64,000 nt of DNA from Sporomusa acidovorans (GCF_002257695.2 NZ_CP155571.1); one strand, 5' to 3'; positions 24,876-34,591 are shown, numbered from the stretch's first letter. Notes: generated from the letters alone by a model not told the origin. Numbers and translations: made by a program.

Positions 24876-25223
24876 ATGCCCAAAATCACAGGTACAGCAA
24901 AGCGGCTGCGGATTTACATTGGCGAACGTGACCGTTATGCCGGGAAAACTCTTTACCAGGCTATTGTGGAAAAGGCAAAGGAGTTGGATCTGGCTGGCGC
25001 TACTGTATTTCGCGGCCTCATGGGGTATGGGGCCAACAGCCGGATTCATACGGCCAGCATTGTTGATCTATCAAGTGATTTACCTGTTTTGGTGGAGATT
25101 GTAGATAGCGAGGAATATATAAACAAGTTTTTACCTTTTCTGGATCAGATGGTGCAGGAAGGCTTAGTTATACTTGATGATATTGAAGTGATTAAGTATG
25201 GGAAAAAACAACCCGGTCGGTAA
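24876..25223 (+). CDS. DUF190 family protein (PII-like fold)
   Basis: A 115-residue protein with the family's LRIYIGERDRYAGKTLYQAIVEKA opening split by small changes, then GATVFRGLMGYG and ILDDIEVIKYG. DUF190 proteins are small PII-like proteins, often near CrcB fluoride exporters, but no crcB is here. AGAGGGGGG lies before ATG 24876. The next gene starts 26 bases downstream, suggesting co-transcription. Its function is not established. Confidence 0.82.
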   Translation: MPKITGTAKRLRIYIGERDRYAGKTLYQAIVEKAKELDLAGATVFRGLMGYGANSRIHTASIVDLSSDLPVLVEIVDSEEYINKFLPFLDQMVQEGLVILDDIEVIKYGKKQPGR

Positions 25224-25249
25224 TGTATGGGTACTATGGAGGAAGAAAT

Positions 25250-25723
25250 ATGATTACGATAAATATGCCTGACGGCAGAACATTTGAATTTAAACATGTT
25301 GTTTTCGATTATAACGGGACCTTAGCGGAAGATGGGATAACCAGCAACCTAGTTAAAGAGTTATTGCGGGAATTAGCCGCAAAAGTCCATGTCGCTGTCA
25401 TCACGGCAGATACGTTTGGAATCGTCCGGGAGCAATTGCAGGATGTGGAAGGAATAGAGATCATTGTTATTGGCAGTGGTTTGGATGGAACGGAAAAGGC
25501 CCGTTATGTTCAGAAACTTGGCTCAGAAACCACAATTGTTATTGGCAACGGCGTAAATGACCAGCCGATGTTTTTTATCGGCGGGTTAAAAATCGCTGTT
25601 ATCGGTCCGGAAGGGGCAAGCAGTGGCTTGCTGGCTGCCGCGACTATCGTTGTAAAAAGCCCGGAAGATGCCATCCGCCTGTTGCTGAAGCCCAAGCGGC
25701 TGATTGCTACCTTACGCTGCTAA
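25250..25723 (+). CDS. HAD-superfamily hydrolase, soluble P-type ATPase-like
   Basis: I take ATG 25250, which follows GGAGGAAGAA, not the in-frame ATG 25223. The 157-residue protein has FDYNGTLAEDG (HAD motif I with Asn in place of the second Asp, as in P-type ATPase-like soluble proteins), a Thr in VITADT, and GNGVNDQPMF as motif IV. It lacks a cap domain. It is probably a small phosphatase or phosphotransfer protein; the substrate is unknown. Confidence 0.8.
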   Translation: MITINMPDGRTFEFKHVVFDYNGTLAEDGITSNLVKELLRELAAKVHVAVITADTFGIVREQLQDVEGIEIIVIGSGLDGTEKARYVQKLGSETTIVIGNGVNDQPMFFIGGLKIAVIGPEGASSGLLAAATIVVKSPEDAIRLLLKPKRLIATLRC

Positions 25724-25846
25724 TTATGAAAATAGAAAAACAGTAAAGGAAAGGAAACTGGCTATTTTCTAAAAAAATATTAAATTTTCTTGGCTATAAT
25801 ACACTTATTCACAAAGTTTAACCCGGATAGAGTAAGGAGTGAGTGT

Positions 25847-26101
25847 ATGAAAAAATTTGCCAATCGTTTGCTAAACTGCATTTTTAGTTTGATTACGACC
25901 GGTCTGATTATGGCTGCGCCGGTAGCGGCTATGGTTTATGCTTCAGAAGCTCCGGAACCTGTCGCGGTTTTTGATGGTTTTAGTGTAAAAGCATCAACAA
26001 TAACCTACAATGCTTCAGGAGAAGCTAATATTATTCAGTATAGTGACAGGGTGGATAAAAAAGATAACGCTTTTCATGATTTGCTACAACTTGATAAGTA
26101 A
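25847..26101 (+). CDS. Small exported protein, unknown
   Basis: ATG 25847 follows AAGGAGTGAG. The 84-residue product starts with a typical signal peptide: KKFANR, a hydrophobic stretch to about residue 28, and a likely cut after VYA. About 50 residues remain in the mature form, rich in Ser, Asp and Lys, with no cysteine there. It lies directly upstream of a two-component system and may be a sensor partner or target of it; this is a guess. TATAAT at 25795-25800 could be its -10 box, though no good -35 is visible. Confidence 0.6.
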   Translation: MKKFANRLLNCIFSLITTGLIMAAPVAAMVYASEAPEPVAVFDGFSVKASTITYNASGEANIIQYSDRVDKKDNAFHDLLQLDK

Positions 26102-26133
26102 GTATTAACAGAGAAATGCGCGGGAGTGATTTT

Positions 26134-26808
26134 GTGAAAATATTAGTTGTTGAGGATGACGATCCATTACGGGAGGCCATTGTTTCTCTTTTGCAGGAGG
26201 AGAACTATCTTACTGATGAAGCGGCTACCGGGGACGAGGGGTTGTATTTGGCACAGCAGGGAATTTATGATCTACTGATATTGGACATTATGTTGCCTGA
26301 AATCAGTGGGCTTGATATTGTCAGGAAAGTCAGGGCTGCCGACGATGCAGTGCCTATTTTACTGTTAACAGCGCGCGACAGCGTATCAGACAAAGTATGC
26401 GGCCTGGAAACGGGAGCTGATGATTATTTAGTAAAACCTTTCGCCATTCAGGAACTGTTAGCCCGCATAAAAGCACTGATTCGTCGCCGGGGGACAATGG
26501 CCAATGACGGCAAAATCAGTTACGGCGGTGTTACAATTGACAGCAAGGTGCATGACGGTTATGTTAATAAACAATCTTTGGGGTTAACAACGAAAGAGTA
26601 TGAGTTGTTGGAATTCCTGATTTTGAATAAGGAACAAATTCTAACCAGAGAGCAGATATTTGATCGGGTTTGGGGCTTTGAGTCGGAAACTACCATCAGT
26701 GTGGTTGACTTATACATTCATTACTTACGCAAAAAAATGGCTCCGTCCGGTCACGACAGCATGCTGCGTACAGTACGCGGCGCCGGCTTTATGTTTAAGG
26801 AGAATTAA
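26134..26808 (+). CDS. OmpR-family response regulator
   Basis: I take GTG 26134, seven bases after GGGAG; the upstream ATG 26116 has no RBS. The 224-residue protein has a receiver domain (VVEDDD, phospho-Asp in LDIMLP, Lys in LVKPF) and a winged-helix output domain ending in RTVRGAGF. The stop overlaps the kinase start by one base. It sits upstream of a tolC-macAB operon and probably controls it; the 11-bp repeats at 28194 are a candidate site. Confidence 0.92.
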   Translation: MKILVVEDDDPLREAIVSLLQEENYLTDEAATGDEGLYLAQQGIYDLLILDIMLPEISGLDIVRKVRAADDAVPILLLTARDSVSDKVCGLETGADDYLVKPFAIQELLARIKALIRRRGTMANDGKISYGGVTIDSKVHDGYVNKQSLGLTTKEYELLEFLILNKEQILTREQIFDRVWGFESETTISVVDLYIHYLRKKMAPSGHDSMLRTVRGAGFMFKEN

Positions 26809-28085
26809 TGATGTTCAAACGTACTTTGCGCCGGTTATCTGTGAGAATTTCCGTTGTGTTTTTATTGATTTTTATTATTTTTGGAACAGTGATTTATGGT
26901 TATGTATCTTATCGTTTTTTTGATAAAGTTGACGATTCTATGCGGCTGAAGGCGAATAACCTTGGCATTGCCAATGGCAGAATCGTTTTCCAGAGCCGGA
27001 ACCGTTGGCTATTTGATCCGCGCATTCTTATTTTTCTTAGAGACACTGACGGACGGGTCTTTAATATGTTCCCGCGTGAAGAGATTGACGTGGAACGTCT
27101 GGCTGAACTGATAGCGCATACACCGCCAACAGGCCGTATCTATACGAAAGAGATAGAGGATCATGCGTACAGGATTCTCAATATTCCTTATTTGTACGAA
27201 GATAATATCCTGCAGACTGATCGTGGACCGATTGTCGTAGACAGTATTATTGCAGTAAGTATCGTGGATTCAGAAGTAGCTGCTCTGGGAGATTTACTGA
27301 TTATAATTGCCAGCGGACTTGTTACCGGCATGATTATTATAATTATTGCCGGCTATTATCTGGCACGGCGGTCCATGGTTCCCATTCAGGCTTCCTGGGA
27401 GAAACAGCAGCAGTTTGTTGCCGATGCTTCCCACGAACTACGCACGCCGCTTGCTGTGGTAAAAAGCAATGCCGAGCTTATCCTCAGGCATCCCGGCCAT
27501 ACGGTTGAGGAAGAAAGTATCCGGGTAACCAACATTATCCGGGAAGTCAGACGGATGACCAAGCTGGTTTCGGAGTTGCTGACGCTGGCAAGATCGGACG
27601 CTAACCAATTGGAACTAATGATAAGTGCTGTGAGTCTGAATCAAGTTACTGAGACTATTGCCGAACAATTTGTACCGCTGGCCGAAATGGAAGGACTCAC
27701 TCTCACAATTAAGATTGCCGACCAACTTGAATTAATGGCAGACAAGGAACGTCTGCATCAGTTGTTGGTTATTTTATTAGATAATGCCATCAAGTATACG
27801 CCGCCTCCCGGCGAGATTCTGGTTACTGCCGATAAGCATGGCAATAACATTATCATTGCTGTGGAAGATTCCGGTCAGGGAATACCGGCTCAAGATTTGC
27901 CCCGGGTATTTGACCGGTTTTACCGGGGGGATAAAGCACGTTCCCGCGAATCAGGCGGAACCGGTTTGGGCTTGTCTATTGCCAAATGGATTGTTGAACA
28001 ACACGGCGGTAAAATCAGTGTGGAAAATAAGGCCGCCGGTGGTGCGAAATTTAGTGTGGTATTGCCTATAAAAAAATCATCATAA
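26808..28085 (+). CDS. Membrane sensor histidine kinase
   Basis: A 425-residue kinase. A first membrane helix lies at about 14-35 and a second at about 162-185, with an extracytoplasmic sensor region between. Then come HisKA with the phospho-His in DASHELRTPL, and an ATP-binding domain with DNAIKYT, DSGQGIP and GGTGLGLSI. It starts at ATG 26808 inside the regulator's stop codon (ATGATG), so the two are translationally coupled. Probable signal: an envelope stress or a compound exported by the MacAB-TolC pump downstream. Confidence 0.92.
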   Translation: MMFKRTLRRLSVRISVVFLLIFIIFGTVIYGYVSYRFFDKVDDSMRLKANNLGIANGRIVFQSRNRWLFDPRILIFLRDTDGRVFNMFPREEIDVERLAELIAHTPPTGRIYTKEIEDHAYRILNIPYLYEDNILQTDRGPIVVDSIIAVSIVDSEVAALGDLLIIIASGLVTGMIIIIIAGYYLARRSMVPIQASWEKQQQFVADASHELRTPLAVVKSNAELILRHPGHTVEEESIRVTNIIREVRRMTKLVSELLTLARSDANQLELMISAVSLNQVTETIAEQFVPLAEMEGLTLTIKIADQLELMADKERLHQLLVILLDNAIKYTPPPGEILVTADKHGNNIIIAVEDSGQGIPAQDLPRVFDRFYRGDKARSRESGGTGLGLSIAKWIVEQHGGKISVENKAAGGAKFSVVLPIKKSS

Positions 28086-28103
28086 AGTTCATAACAGTAC
28101 GCG

Positions 28104-28133
28104 AAAAGCACTTGTCAATGACAGGTGCTTTTT
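28104..28133 (+). terminator. Terminator after the two-component genes
   Basis: AAAAGCACTTGTC pairs with GACAGGTGCTTTT around a short loop, with T-run and A-run on either side. Confidence 0.75.
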
Positions 28134-28193
28134 GAGTTACTAGGGCTTGGTATTTTTGCTTATATCCGGCAGGGTTTCGCTGATAAATCCTAA

Positions 28194-28215
28194 AGAAATT
28201 CAAAAGAATCTCAAC
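28194..28215 (+). promoter_or_regulatory. 11-bp direct repeat before tolC, possible response-regulator site
   Basis: AGAAATTCAAA and AGAATCTCAAC follow head to tail, 8 of 11 bases alike, the 11-bp period used by OmpR-type regulators. TACAAT at 28216-28221 follows at once and might be a -10 box. The arrangement is suggestive only. Confidence 0.3.
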
Positions 28216-28271
28216 TACAATAACGGTAACGTCTTACCTTAGACATATTAACAGAGGAGGCTACCGCAACC

Positions 28272-29537
28272 ATGTCAAATAGAAAGAATAAGGCTCTGCT
28301 TCTTGCAATTGGTTTGTTTTTTTTGCAGTATTCGGTCTCTTTTGCCTCGCCTCTTGAGCTGTCCTTACAGGACAGCATTGATTATGCTCTCAAAAATAAC
28401 GCGTCGATCCAGATTGCCGGTGAAGATAAAAGAAAATCGGAGCTTAGTGTCGGCGAAGCGAAAGCCGGTAAACTGCCGACTGTCTCGCTGGGCAGTAATT
28501 ATAGTTATCAGGGAAATTCCGGTGACGATAGTTTCAGCAACAGCTTGCGCATGAACTGGCAGCTCTATAGCGGCGGCCGGACGGAAGCTCAGATTGACCA
28601 GGCGGAACTGGGAGTCCGCAGTGCCGATCTAAATGTTGATAAAACTACTCAGCAATTGATTCTTGACGCTACGACCAATTATTATAATGTACTTGCAGCC
28701 AAAAACATGCGTACCGTGAATGAGGAGAATGTCAGTAATTTGCGGGCTCACCTTGCGATTGTCCAGGCGAAATATCAGGAGGGGATTGCCGCCAAATCCG
28801 AAGTGTTGCGAGCCGAGGTTGAAGTCGCTAATGCCGATCAAAACCTGATTAAGGCACAAAATCAATATGATTTGGCGGTATCCAATCTGCTTACTACCAT
28901 GAATATGGATGGCGGGACAGAGCTTGAGCTAAAGGGCGAATTAGCTTATCAGCCTGATACCAGAACCCTGGATGAAGCCATTGCTTTTGCCAAACAGAAC
29001 CGGCCGGAGGCAGTACAGGCGCAAGTAAGTATTGATAGTGCGCAAAAGGGTATTGAAATTGCCGAAAGCAATAAACGGCCGACTGTGTCGCTTTCCGCCT
29101 CAACCGGCTGGAATGACAGCCTGGTACCGGACGATACCAATAATTGGTCGGTGGGTGCGTCCGCCAGTTGGAGTATCTTTGACGGCGGCGTGACCAAATC
29201 CAAAATCAATCAGGCAGAGTCTTCCCTGAACAAAGCCAAGCTGCAGAATGATCAAACTCTCGATTCTATTGAACAGGAAGTTCGCCAAGGCTACCTTAAT
29301 ATGAAGGAAGCTGAAAAGCGTTTAGCGAACACAGAGGTAACGGTAACCAAAGCAAACGAGGATTTATATATTGCCCAGGAATCCTATAAAGCCGGTGTGG
29401 CTACCAACCTTGATATTTTTGACGCGCAACTGGCCTTGACACAAGCCAAGACCAATCACGTACAGGCACTGTACGACTACGATGTGAATAAAGCCAAACT
29501 GGATAAAGCAATGGGCCTGAAAGCCAGTAGCTTATAG
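28272..29537 (+). CDS. TolC-family outer-membrane efflux channel 1
   Basis: A 421-residue protein with a signal peptide (hydrophobic to about residue 25, cut near SFA) and the two OEP repeats, each starting with a long helix (LQDSIDYALKNN and LDEAIAFAKQNR). Characteristic coiled segments such as YQEGIAAKSEVLRAEVE and YKAGVATNLDIFDAQ are present. Such trimeric channels need an outer membrane, which marks the cell as diderm. It is the first gene of a four-gene MacAB-type pump operon, with an RBS AGAGGAGG before ATG 28272. Confidence 0.92.
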   Translation: MSNRKNKALLLAIGLFFLQYSVSFASPLELSLQDSIDYALKNNASIQIAGEDKRKSELSVGEAKAGKLPTVSLGSNYSYQGNSGDDSFSNSLRMNWQLYSGGRTEAQIDQAELGVRSADLNVDKTTQQLILDATTNYYNVLAAKNMRTVNEENVSNLRAHLAIVQAKYQEGIAAKSEVLRAEVEVANADQNLIKAQNQYDLAVSNLLTTMNMDGGTELELKGELAYQPDTRTLDEAIAFAKQNRPEAVQAQVSIDSAQKGIEIAESNKRPTVSLSASTGWNDSLVPDDTNNWSVGASASWSIFDGGVTKSKINQAESSLNKAKLQNDQTLDSIEQEVRQGYLNMKEAEKRLANTEVTVTKANEDLYIAQESYKAGVATNLDIFDAQLALTQAKTNHVQALYDYDVNKAKLDKAMGLKASSL

Positions 29538-29554
29538 GCGGTGGAGGTATTTTG

Positions 29555-30661
29555 ATGAAAACGATGTGGCAAAAAATCCGCAACCATAAAACTTTACTGC
29601 TTACGTTGCTTATAGCCGCGGCTGTCGCCGCCGGCGGCGGGTACTACTATCAAAGCAAAAGCAAAACAGCTACTGCGCCGCAGCAGACCATTCAGGCTGA
29701 ACGCCGGGACCTTACGTCAGTGGTGGCGGCAACCGGGACAATCAAGGCTGTTAACTCGGTCGATATTAGCTCTAAAATTACCGCAAGGATTAAAGAGGTT
29801 AAGGCGCAGGAAAACGAACAAGTAACAGCCGGACAAGTACTTGTTATTTTAGAGGACGCCGGCCTGCAGGCCCAGGTAACCCAGGCGAAAGAAAAACTGG
29901 ACAATGCCGCTGTCAAGCTTCAGCGGGTTTCCCGGCTGACAAGTATCGGCGGTTCATCCAAGGAACAACTGGACAATGCCAGTATGGATTATAATATTGC
30001 CCAGGCCAATTATGATGAAGTTATGTCTAAGCTTAATGATACGGTGATTATTTCCCCGATTGCCGGCCACGTCATTGGCAAGCCGCTGTCAGCCGGAGAA
30101 CTGGTGGCGCAAGGGGTTAATAACCCAACCGTCATTATGACGATTGCCGATATGTCGACAATGCAGATCGAAGCCAATGTTGATCAGACCGATATCGGTA
30201 AAATTGCACTCGGGCAAAATGTGACTTTTACAGTGGACGCCTACCCGGGGAAAGTATTTAGCGGCAGGGTAACAACCATTTCCCGTAAAGCTACCGTTTC
30301 TCAGAATGTTACCTACTATCCGGTGACAATTGATGTTTTGGATGCTGAAAACCTTCTAAACCCCGGCATGGTTGCCAGAGTATCTGTTATTGTCAGCGAA
30401 AGTAAAAATGCTTTAACCTTGCCGTTATCGGCTATACGTTCAGATAAGAGCGGCAAATATGTTGTTGTTGCCGGACCCAATGGCCAAACCCAAAATGTGC
30501 CGGTAACAACCGGTAATACCGGCGATGACCGGGTGGAAATTATCAGTGGCTTGAATGATGGCGATAAAGTTGTTGTGTCGCAAGTCAAGACACAATCTCA
30601 GGGACAAACCGGCAGCCAGCAGGGATCAAGACAGGGCGGCGGAGTCCGCCCGCTGTTTTAA
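29555..30661 (+). CDS. macA: Periplasmic adaptor subunit, MacA-like
   Basis: I take ATG 29555, six bases after GGAGGT (TTG 29552 is also in frame). The 368-residue protein has an N-terminal membrane anchor (about 14-30), a lipoyl half-motif (AATGTIKAVNSVDIS), a helical hairpin, a second lipoyl half (SPIAGHVIGKPLSAGE), and beta-barrel and membrane-proximal domains. The C-terminus is rich in Gln, Gly and Ser. It should link the MacB transporter to TolC. Confidence 0.9.
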   Translation: MKTMWQKIRNHKTLLLTLLIAAAVAAGGGYYYQSKSKTATAPQQTIQAERRDLTSVVAATGTIKAVNSVDISSKITARIKEVKAQENEQVTAGQVLVILEDAGLQAQVTQAKEKLDNAAVKLQRVSRLTSIGGSSKEQLDNASMDYNIAQANYDEVMSKLNDTVIISPIAGHVIGKPLSAGELVAQGVNNPTVIMTIADMSTMQIEANVDQTDIGKIALGQNVTFTVDAYPGKVFSGRVTTISRKATVSQNVTYYPVTIDVLDAENLLNPGMVARVSVIVSESKNALTLPLSAIRSDKSGKYVVVAGPNGQTQNVPVTTGNTGDDRVEIISGLNDGDKVVVSQVKTQSQGQTGSQQGSRQGGGVRPLF

Positions 30662-30693
30662 GCTAAGTATCAGTTGAATAAGGGGGTCATACA

Positions 30694-31377
30694 ATGACAA
30701 TAGCATTAGCTAATATAACCAAAACCTATCAAATGGGTGAAAGCGTGGTGGCTGCCCTGGCAGGAATCAGTTTGGACATCCGGGAGGGAGAATTTACCGC
30801 CATTATGGGGCCTTCAGGCTCCGGCAAGTCCACGTTAATGAATATTCTGGGTTGTTTAGACCGTCCGACCAGCGGTTCCTATTTGCTGGACGGGCTGGAG
30901 GTGGCCGCTTTAAATGACGACGAACTGGCACTGACCCGCAATAAAAAAATCGGCTTTGTATTCCAAAATTTTAACTTGCTGCCGCGTATTACCGCTATCG
31001 ATAATGTGGCCTTACCGCTTGTTTATGCCGGTGTCGCCGCAAAGGAACGTAAAGAGCGGGCCGCGGAAGCCTTGGCATCAGTCGGCCTTGACAAAAGAAT
31101 GGATCATCTGCCTAACGAATTGTCAGGCGGTCAGCGGCAGCGGGTAGCGATTGCCCGGGCCTTGGTTAATGAGCCTACCATTATTATGGCCGACGAACCG
31201 ACCGGTGCGCTTGACACCAAGTCCGGTGACGAGGTTATGGAGATATTTATGAAGCTCAATTCCTACGGGCGTACCATTATCCTGGTAACGCATGAGCCGG
31301 ACATTGCCGCCTACGCGAAACGGGTAATTCATGTCCGGGACGGGTTGATTGTCCGGGACACGGAAAAGGAGGAATAA
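30694..31377 (+). CDS. MacB-type ABC transporter ATPase (LolD/FtsE class)
   Basis: A 227-residue ATPase with Walker A GPSGSGKST, signature LSGGQRQR, Walker B IIMADEPTGALD and a switch His in VTHE. In E. coli MacB the ATPase and permease are one chain; here they are two genes, as in many Firmicutes. It is the only MacB-type ATPase in the window, which matters because the second macA-macB pair at 54384-56794 has none. Confidence 0.95.
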   Translation: MTIALANITKTYQMGESVVAALAGISLDIREGEFTAIMGPSGSGKSTLMNILGCLDRPTSGSYLLDGLEVAALNDDELALTRNKKIGFVFQNFNLLPRITAIDNVALPLVYAGVAAKERKERAAEALASVGLDKRMDHLPNELSGGQRQRVAIARALVNEPTIIMADEPTGALDTKSGDEVMEIFMKLNSYGRTIILVTHEPDIAAYAKRVIHVRDGLIVRDTEKEE

Positions 31378-31378
31378 T

Positions 31379-32593
31379 GTGTTCTGGGAAAGCGTAAAAA
31401 TTGCCTTAGACGCATTAGTCTCAAACAAGCTTAGATCCATTCTTACGATGCTTGGCATTATTATTGGGGTCGGTGCCGTTATTGCCATGGTTTCCATTGG
31501 TATGGGAGTAAGGGAAAAGGTATCAAACTCCATTGCCAGCTTGGGCAGTAACCTGATTATCGTTATGCCGGGAGCGTCCTCTTCCTCCGGGGTAAGGCAG
31601 GCTGCCGGCACCAATATAACGTTAACGTTCAAGGATGCCGAAGCGATAGAGCGCGAAGTGCCCGGAATCGGGGCGGTTGCCCCCAGCGTAAACAAGCAGT
31701 ATCAAATGGTTGCCGGCAATATGAACTGGACGACAAGTGTCCAGGGTACTACACCGGAGTATCTGACGGTACGCAACCTCACTGTCCAAGCCGGCAGTTT
31801 CATTACCAATGACGATTTGGATAGCCGGAACCGGGTAGCGGTTATTGGCGCTACCGTCGCCAGCAACTTATTTAACAGCGTGAATCCGGTCGGGCAAAGT
31901 ATTCGCATTAATAATGCACCATTTACCATTATTGGTGTTCTGGACAGCAAAGGACAGTCAGCCGGCGGCCAGGACCAGGACGATATTGTTATTATTCCCC
32001 TGACCACCGCTCAGGAACGCATGATGGGAATTACCTATGTCCAGACAATCAGCGTGCAAGCAGCTAACGAGGATGTGGTCGATCAGGTCCAGGATGGCAT
32101 AACCGCTCTGTTGCGGGCCCGCCATGGCATAGCAGGCGACAAAGCTGATGATTTTACCGTGCGCAACCTGGCTAGTGTTATGGCAACAGCCCAGGAAACA
32201 ACAGGGACTATTACGATGCTGCTTGGCAGTATTGCCGCCATTTCTCTCCTGGTTGGCGGGATTGGCATCATGAACATTATGCTGGTTTCAGTCACTGAAC
32301 GGACCAGAGAAATCGGCATCCGTAAAGCCTTGGGAGCCAGGTTTTCCAATATTCTAATGCAATTTCTCATTGAAGCGGTTGTTATTGGGGTGATTGGCGG
32401 CGCCATCGGTATTGCACTGGGAATTGGCGGCTCCTACACCATTTCATCTATTGCCGGCTGGAATACGGTCATTACGGCAACGCCCATTTTGGTTTCATTT
32501 GGCTTCTCAGTGGGAATCGGCCTGTTCTTTGGCTTATACCCGGCCCGGAAAGCTGCGCTTTTGAATCCAATTGATGCATTACGCTATGAGTAA
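31379..32593 (+). CDS. MacB-type ABC transporter permease 1
   Basis: I take GTG 31379, six bases after AAGGAGG, which gives FWESVKIALDAL as the start; the frame's upstream ATG lies in the ATPase gene. The 404-residue protein has a first membrane helix at about 20-40 (LTMLGIIIGVGAVIAM), a large periplasmic domain, and three C-terminal helices with the conserved VTERTREIGIRKALGA coupling region. It ends with a typical GLYPARKAALLNPIDALRYE. Confidence 0.93.
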   Translation: MFWESVKIALDALVSNKLRSILTMLGIIIGVGAVIAMVSIGMGVREKVSNSIASLGSNLIIVMPGASSSSGVRQAAGTNITLTFKDAEAIEREVPGIGAVAPSVNKQYQMVAGNMNWTTSVQGTTPEYLTVRNLTVQAGSFITNDDLDSRNRVAVIGATVASNLFNSVNPVGQSIRINNAPFTIIGVLDSKGQSAGGQDQDDIVIIPLTTAQERMMGITYVQTISVQAANEDVVDQVQDGITALLRARHGIAGDKADDFTVRNLASVMATAQETTGTITMLLGSIAAISLLVGGIGIMNIMLVSVTERTREIGIRKALGARFSNILMQFLIEAVVIGVIGGAIGIALGIGGSYTISSIAGWNTVITATPILVSFGFSVGIGLFFGLYPARKAALLNPIDALRYE

Positions 32594-32603
32594 ATAGCGA
32601 AAC

Positions 32604-32647
32604 AAAAGGAACTGTGCCGACAACGGTTTTCGGTACAGTTCCTTTTT
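32604..32647. terminator. Bidirectional terminator between convergent operons
   Basis: AAAAGGAACTGTGCCGA pairs with TCGGTACAGTTCCTTTTT with only one or two mismatches. A-run and T-run lie on both sides, so it can end the pump operon on plus and the mqn operon on minus. Confidence 0.82.
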
Positions 32648-32661
32648 ATGCCTATAATAGA

Positions 32662-33495
32662 CTAGCTTTCCGGCCCATAAACTTTTTTTAATAACGTTGG
32701 TTTGCGCAAATCGGCACAGCCACAGTCTTGCTTATCGTCTAAACGGCTGATCGCATCCAATAAAATATGCCCAATCTTATCGGCATCTTCATAGAAAATT
32801 TGGCTTAGTTCACTGTGTTCCCAGTCCTTTACGACACCTTCCCCATAATTAACAACCGTATATAAGCCGGCGTAACAAGCACCGATTTCCCGGGCCAGAT
32901 AGACTTCAGGGCAAAGACTTTGCCCGATAATATCGGCATGGCCTTTGAACGTCGCCACCTCGGCGGGACTTTCAAAATGCCGTCCATCGGTTACGGCATA
33001 CACTCCGCGGCGAAAGACCCGATTTAGCGGTCGCGCCTCTGCCGCAGTGATTAATTCTTCACGCAGATGCGGGCAGAGGGCCTGCCGCATAATCAAGAGG
33101 TAATGCCCCTCCAGGCCAACGTCCTTGCGCATGGATTGATCAATATAGTCTGAGGCGACTACCACATCCCGGGTATCAAGCAAATGGTTGACCGAGCCTA
33201 CGCCGCCTTCAGCCAGTATTTTTTTTACACCTGCCTCACGAAATAGCCAGAAAATCTGCCGTGAGGCATCAGCCCGGCTCACGCCGCTGCGCCAGCCGTG
33301 CATCCGGCAGGTCAGCACTTTTTTGTTGCCCAGACCAAATAACAGCAGGGGCGGTGTTTGTCCATACGGGGTGTCAAACACCATTTCCCGCTGAATGATC
33401 TCTACATCCTGGCGGGCAAGTGCCGCCGGAAAGTCCATGGACAGCGTGCCTGAACCGCCGATAATGGCAATGCTTGCCTGTGGAATAGCGTTCAT
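32662..33495 (-). CDS. MTAP/PNP-family nucleoside phosphorylase in the menaquinone cluster
   Basis: I take ATG 33495, which follows GAGGAGA; TTG 33510 would include the RBS. The 277-residue protein has the family's IIGGSGTL start, RMHGWRSGV where MTAP has the phosphate-binding His region, EGGVGSVN, and TDGRHFESPAEV. It is the last gene of mqnE-mqnA-mqnC, 28 bases after mqnC. The futalosine pathway needs a step that removes adenine or hypoxanthine from (amino)futalosine, usually a hydrolase. By position this phosphorylase may do that. Plain methylthioadenosine salvage is the alternative. The tail has a Cys pair (DCGC). Confidence 0.8.
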   Translation of the reverse strand: MNAIPQASIAIIGGSGTLSMDFPAALARQDVEIIQREMVFDTPYGQTPPLLLFGLGNKKVLTCRMHGWRSGVSRADASRQIFWLFREAGVKKILAEGGVGSVNHLLDTRDVVVASDYIDQSMRKDVGLEGHYLLIMRQALCPHLREELITAAEARPLNRVFRRGVYAVTDGRHFESPAEVATFKGHADIIGQSLCPEVYLAREIGACYAGLYTVVNYGEGVVKDWEHSELSQIFYEDADKIGHILLDAISRLDDKQDCGCADLRKPTLLKKVYGPES

Positions 33496-33523
33496 GGTAT
33501 CTCCTCGCAATCGTATAACATTC

Positions 33524-34591
33524 TTAAAAAGTTTTTAGTATTTCATACTGCGTATTCCGCTGGGCGGGAATTTTTCCGGTGGCGCGGATGAGACCGGTCA
33601 TTTTGTCAATTGACATCTGATAGGCGGTGCCGGCAGCCCTAACCACGTTTTCCTCCAGCATAATACTGCCTAGATCATCGGCGCCGAAGGCCAGTGTCAA
33701 CTGGCCGATCGACTGGCCCTGGGTGACCCAGGAACCTTGAAGATGGGAAATATTGTCGAGATACAATCTGGCTGCGGCTAACGTGCGCAGATAATCCCAG
33801 GCAGTAGCCTTTTCGCCGCCCAATTCCGTATTACCCGGCTGGAATGTCCACATAATAAAGGCCCGGAACCCACCGGTACGGTCTTGCAATTCACGGATAG
33901 CCCGGAAATGATTAATCCGCTGCCGGTATGTCTCTCTCATGCCGATTACCATCGTCGCCGTTGTGCCCATTCCCAGGCGCTGGGCGGTTTCCATGACATC
34001 CAGCCACTCATTGGCCGTAATCTTTAAGGGGCTGACCCGTTGACGTACAGCATCGTCTAATATTTCCGCGCCGCCGCCTGGCAAAGAGTCCAGGCCTGCG
34101 AGCTGCAGGCGGCGCAGAGTCGCTTCGATGCTGATGCCGGCTTGAACGGCCATATGGACAATCTCTGCCGGAGAAAAGGAATGAATGGTAATAGGAAACC
34201 GCGCTTTAATTCCTCGCAGCATATTCTCGAAGTATTCGAGCTGCAGCGCCGGATGCAAACCGCCTTGCAGCATAATCTGCGTACCGCCGGCTGCAATTGT
34301 TTCATCAATCTTTTGGTAGAGTTCAGACGTAGCCAGTACGTAAGCGTCCTCGGCCTCTTGGGCTCGATAAAAAGCGCAGAACTTGCATTGGCTTTTGCAT
34401 ACATTGGTATAGTTGATATTGCGGTCCACAATAAAAGTGGCATAGGGTTCCGGATGTTTTCTTTGCCTGATCGTATCTGCTGCCTGTCCTAAAGCAGGCA
34501 AATCTCCCTCGGTCAATAGCGCAAGGGCATCATCATCCTGTAAGCGGTTGCCCGCAAGCGTCCGGTCAATAATTGTTTGGCATTTATCCAC
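33524..34591 (-). CDS. mqnC: Cyclic dehypoxanthinyl futalosine synthase
   Basis: A 355-residue radical SAM enzyme with the CKSQCKFC cluster motif (CxxxCxxC) at about 63-70, and family motifs LQGGLHP, HSFSPAEI and LPGGGAEIL. MqnC closes the ring of dehypoxanthine futalosine, the third carbon-skeleton step of the futalosine route to menaquinone. It lies two bases after mqnA. It differs from mqnE at 35418 as expected: LQGGLHP here, SALHPDKP there. Confidence 0.93.
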   Translation of the reverse strand: MDKCQTIIDRTLAGNRLQDDDALALLTEGDLPALGQAADTIRQRKHPEPYATFIVDRNINYTNVCKSQCKFCAFYRAQEAEDAYVLATSELYQKIDETIAAGGTQIMLQGGLHPALQLEYFENMLRGIKARFPITIHSFSPAEIVHMAVQAGISIEATLRRLQLAGLDSLPGGGAEILDDAVRQRVSPLKITANEWLDVMETAQRLGMGTTATMVIGMRETYRQRINHFRAIRELQDRTGGFRAFIMWTFQPGNTELGGEKATAWDYLRTLAAARLYLDNISHLQGSWVTQGQSIGQLTLAFGADDLGSIMLEENVVRAAGTAYQMSIDKMTGLIRATGKIPAQRNTQYEILKTF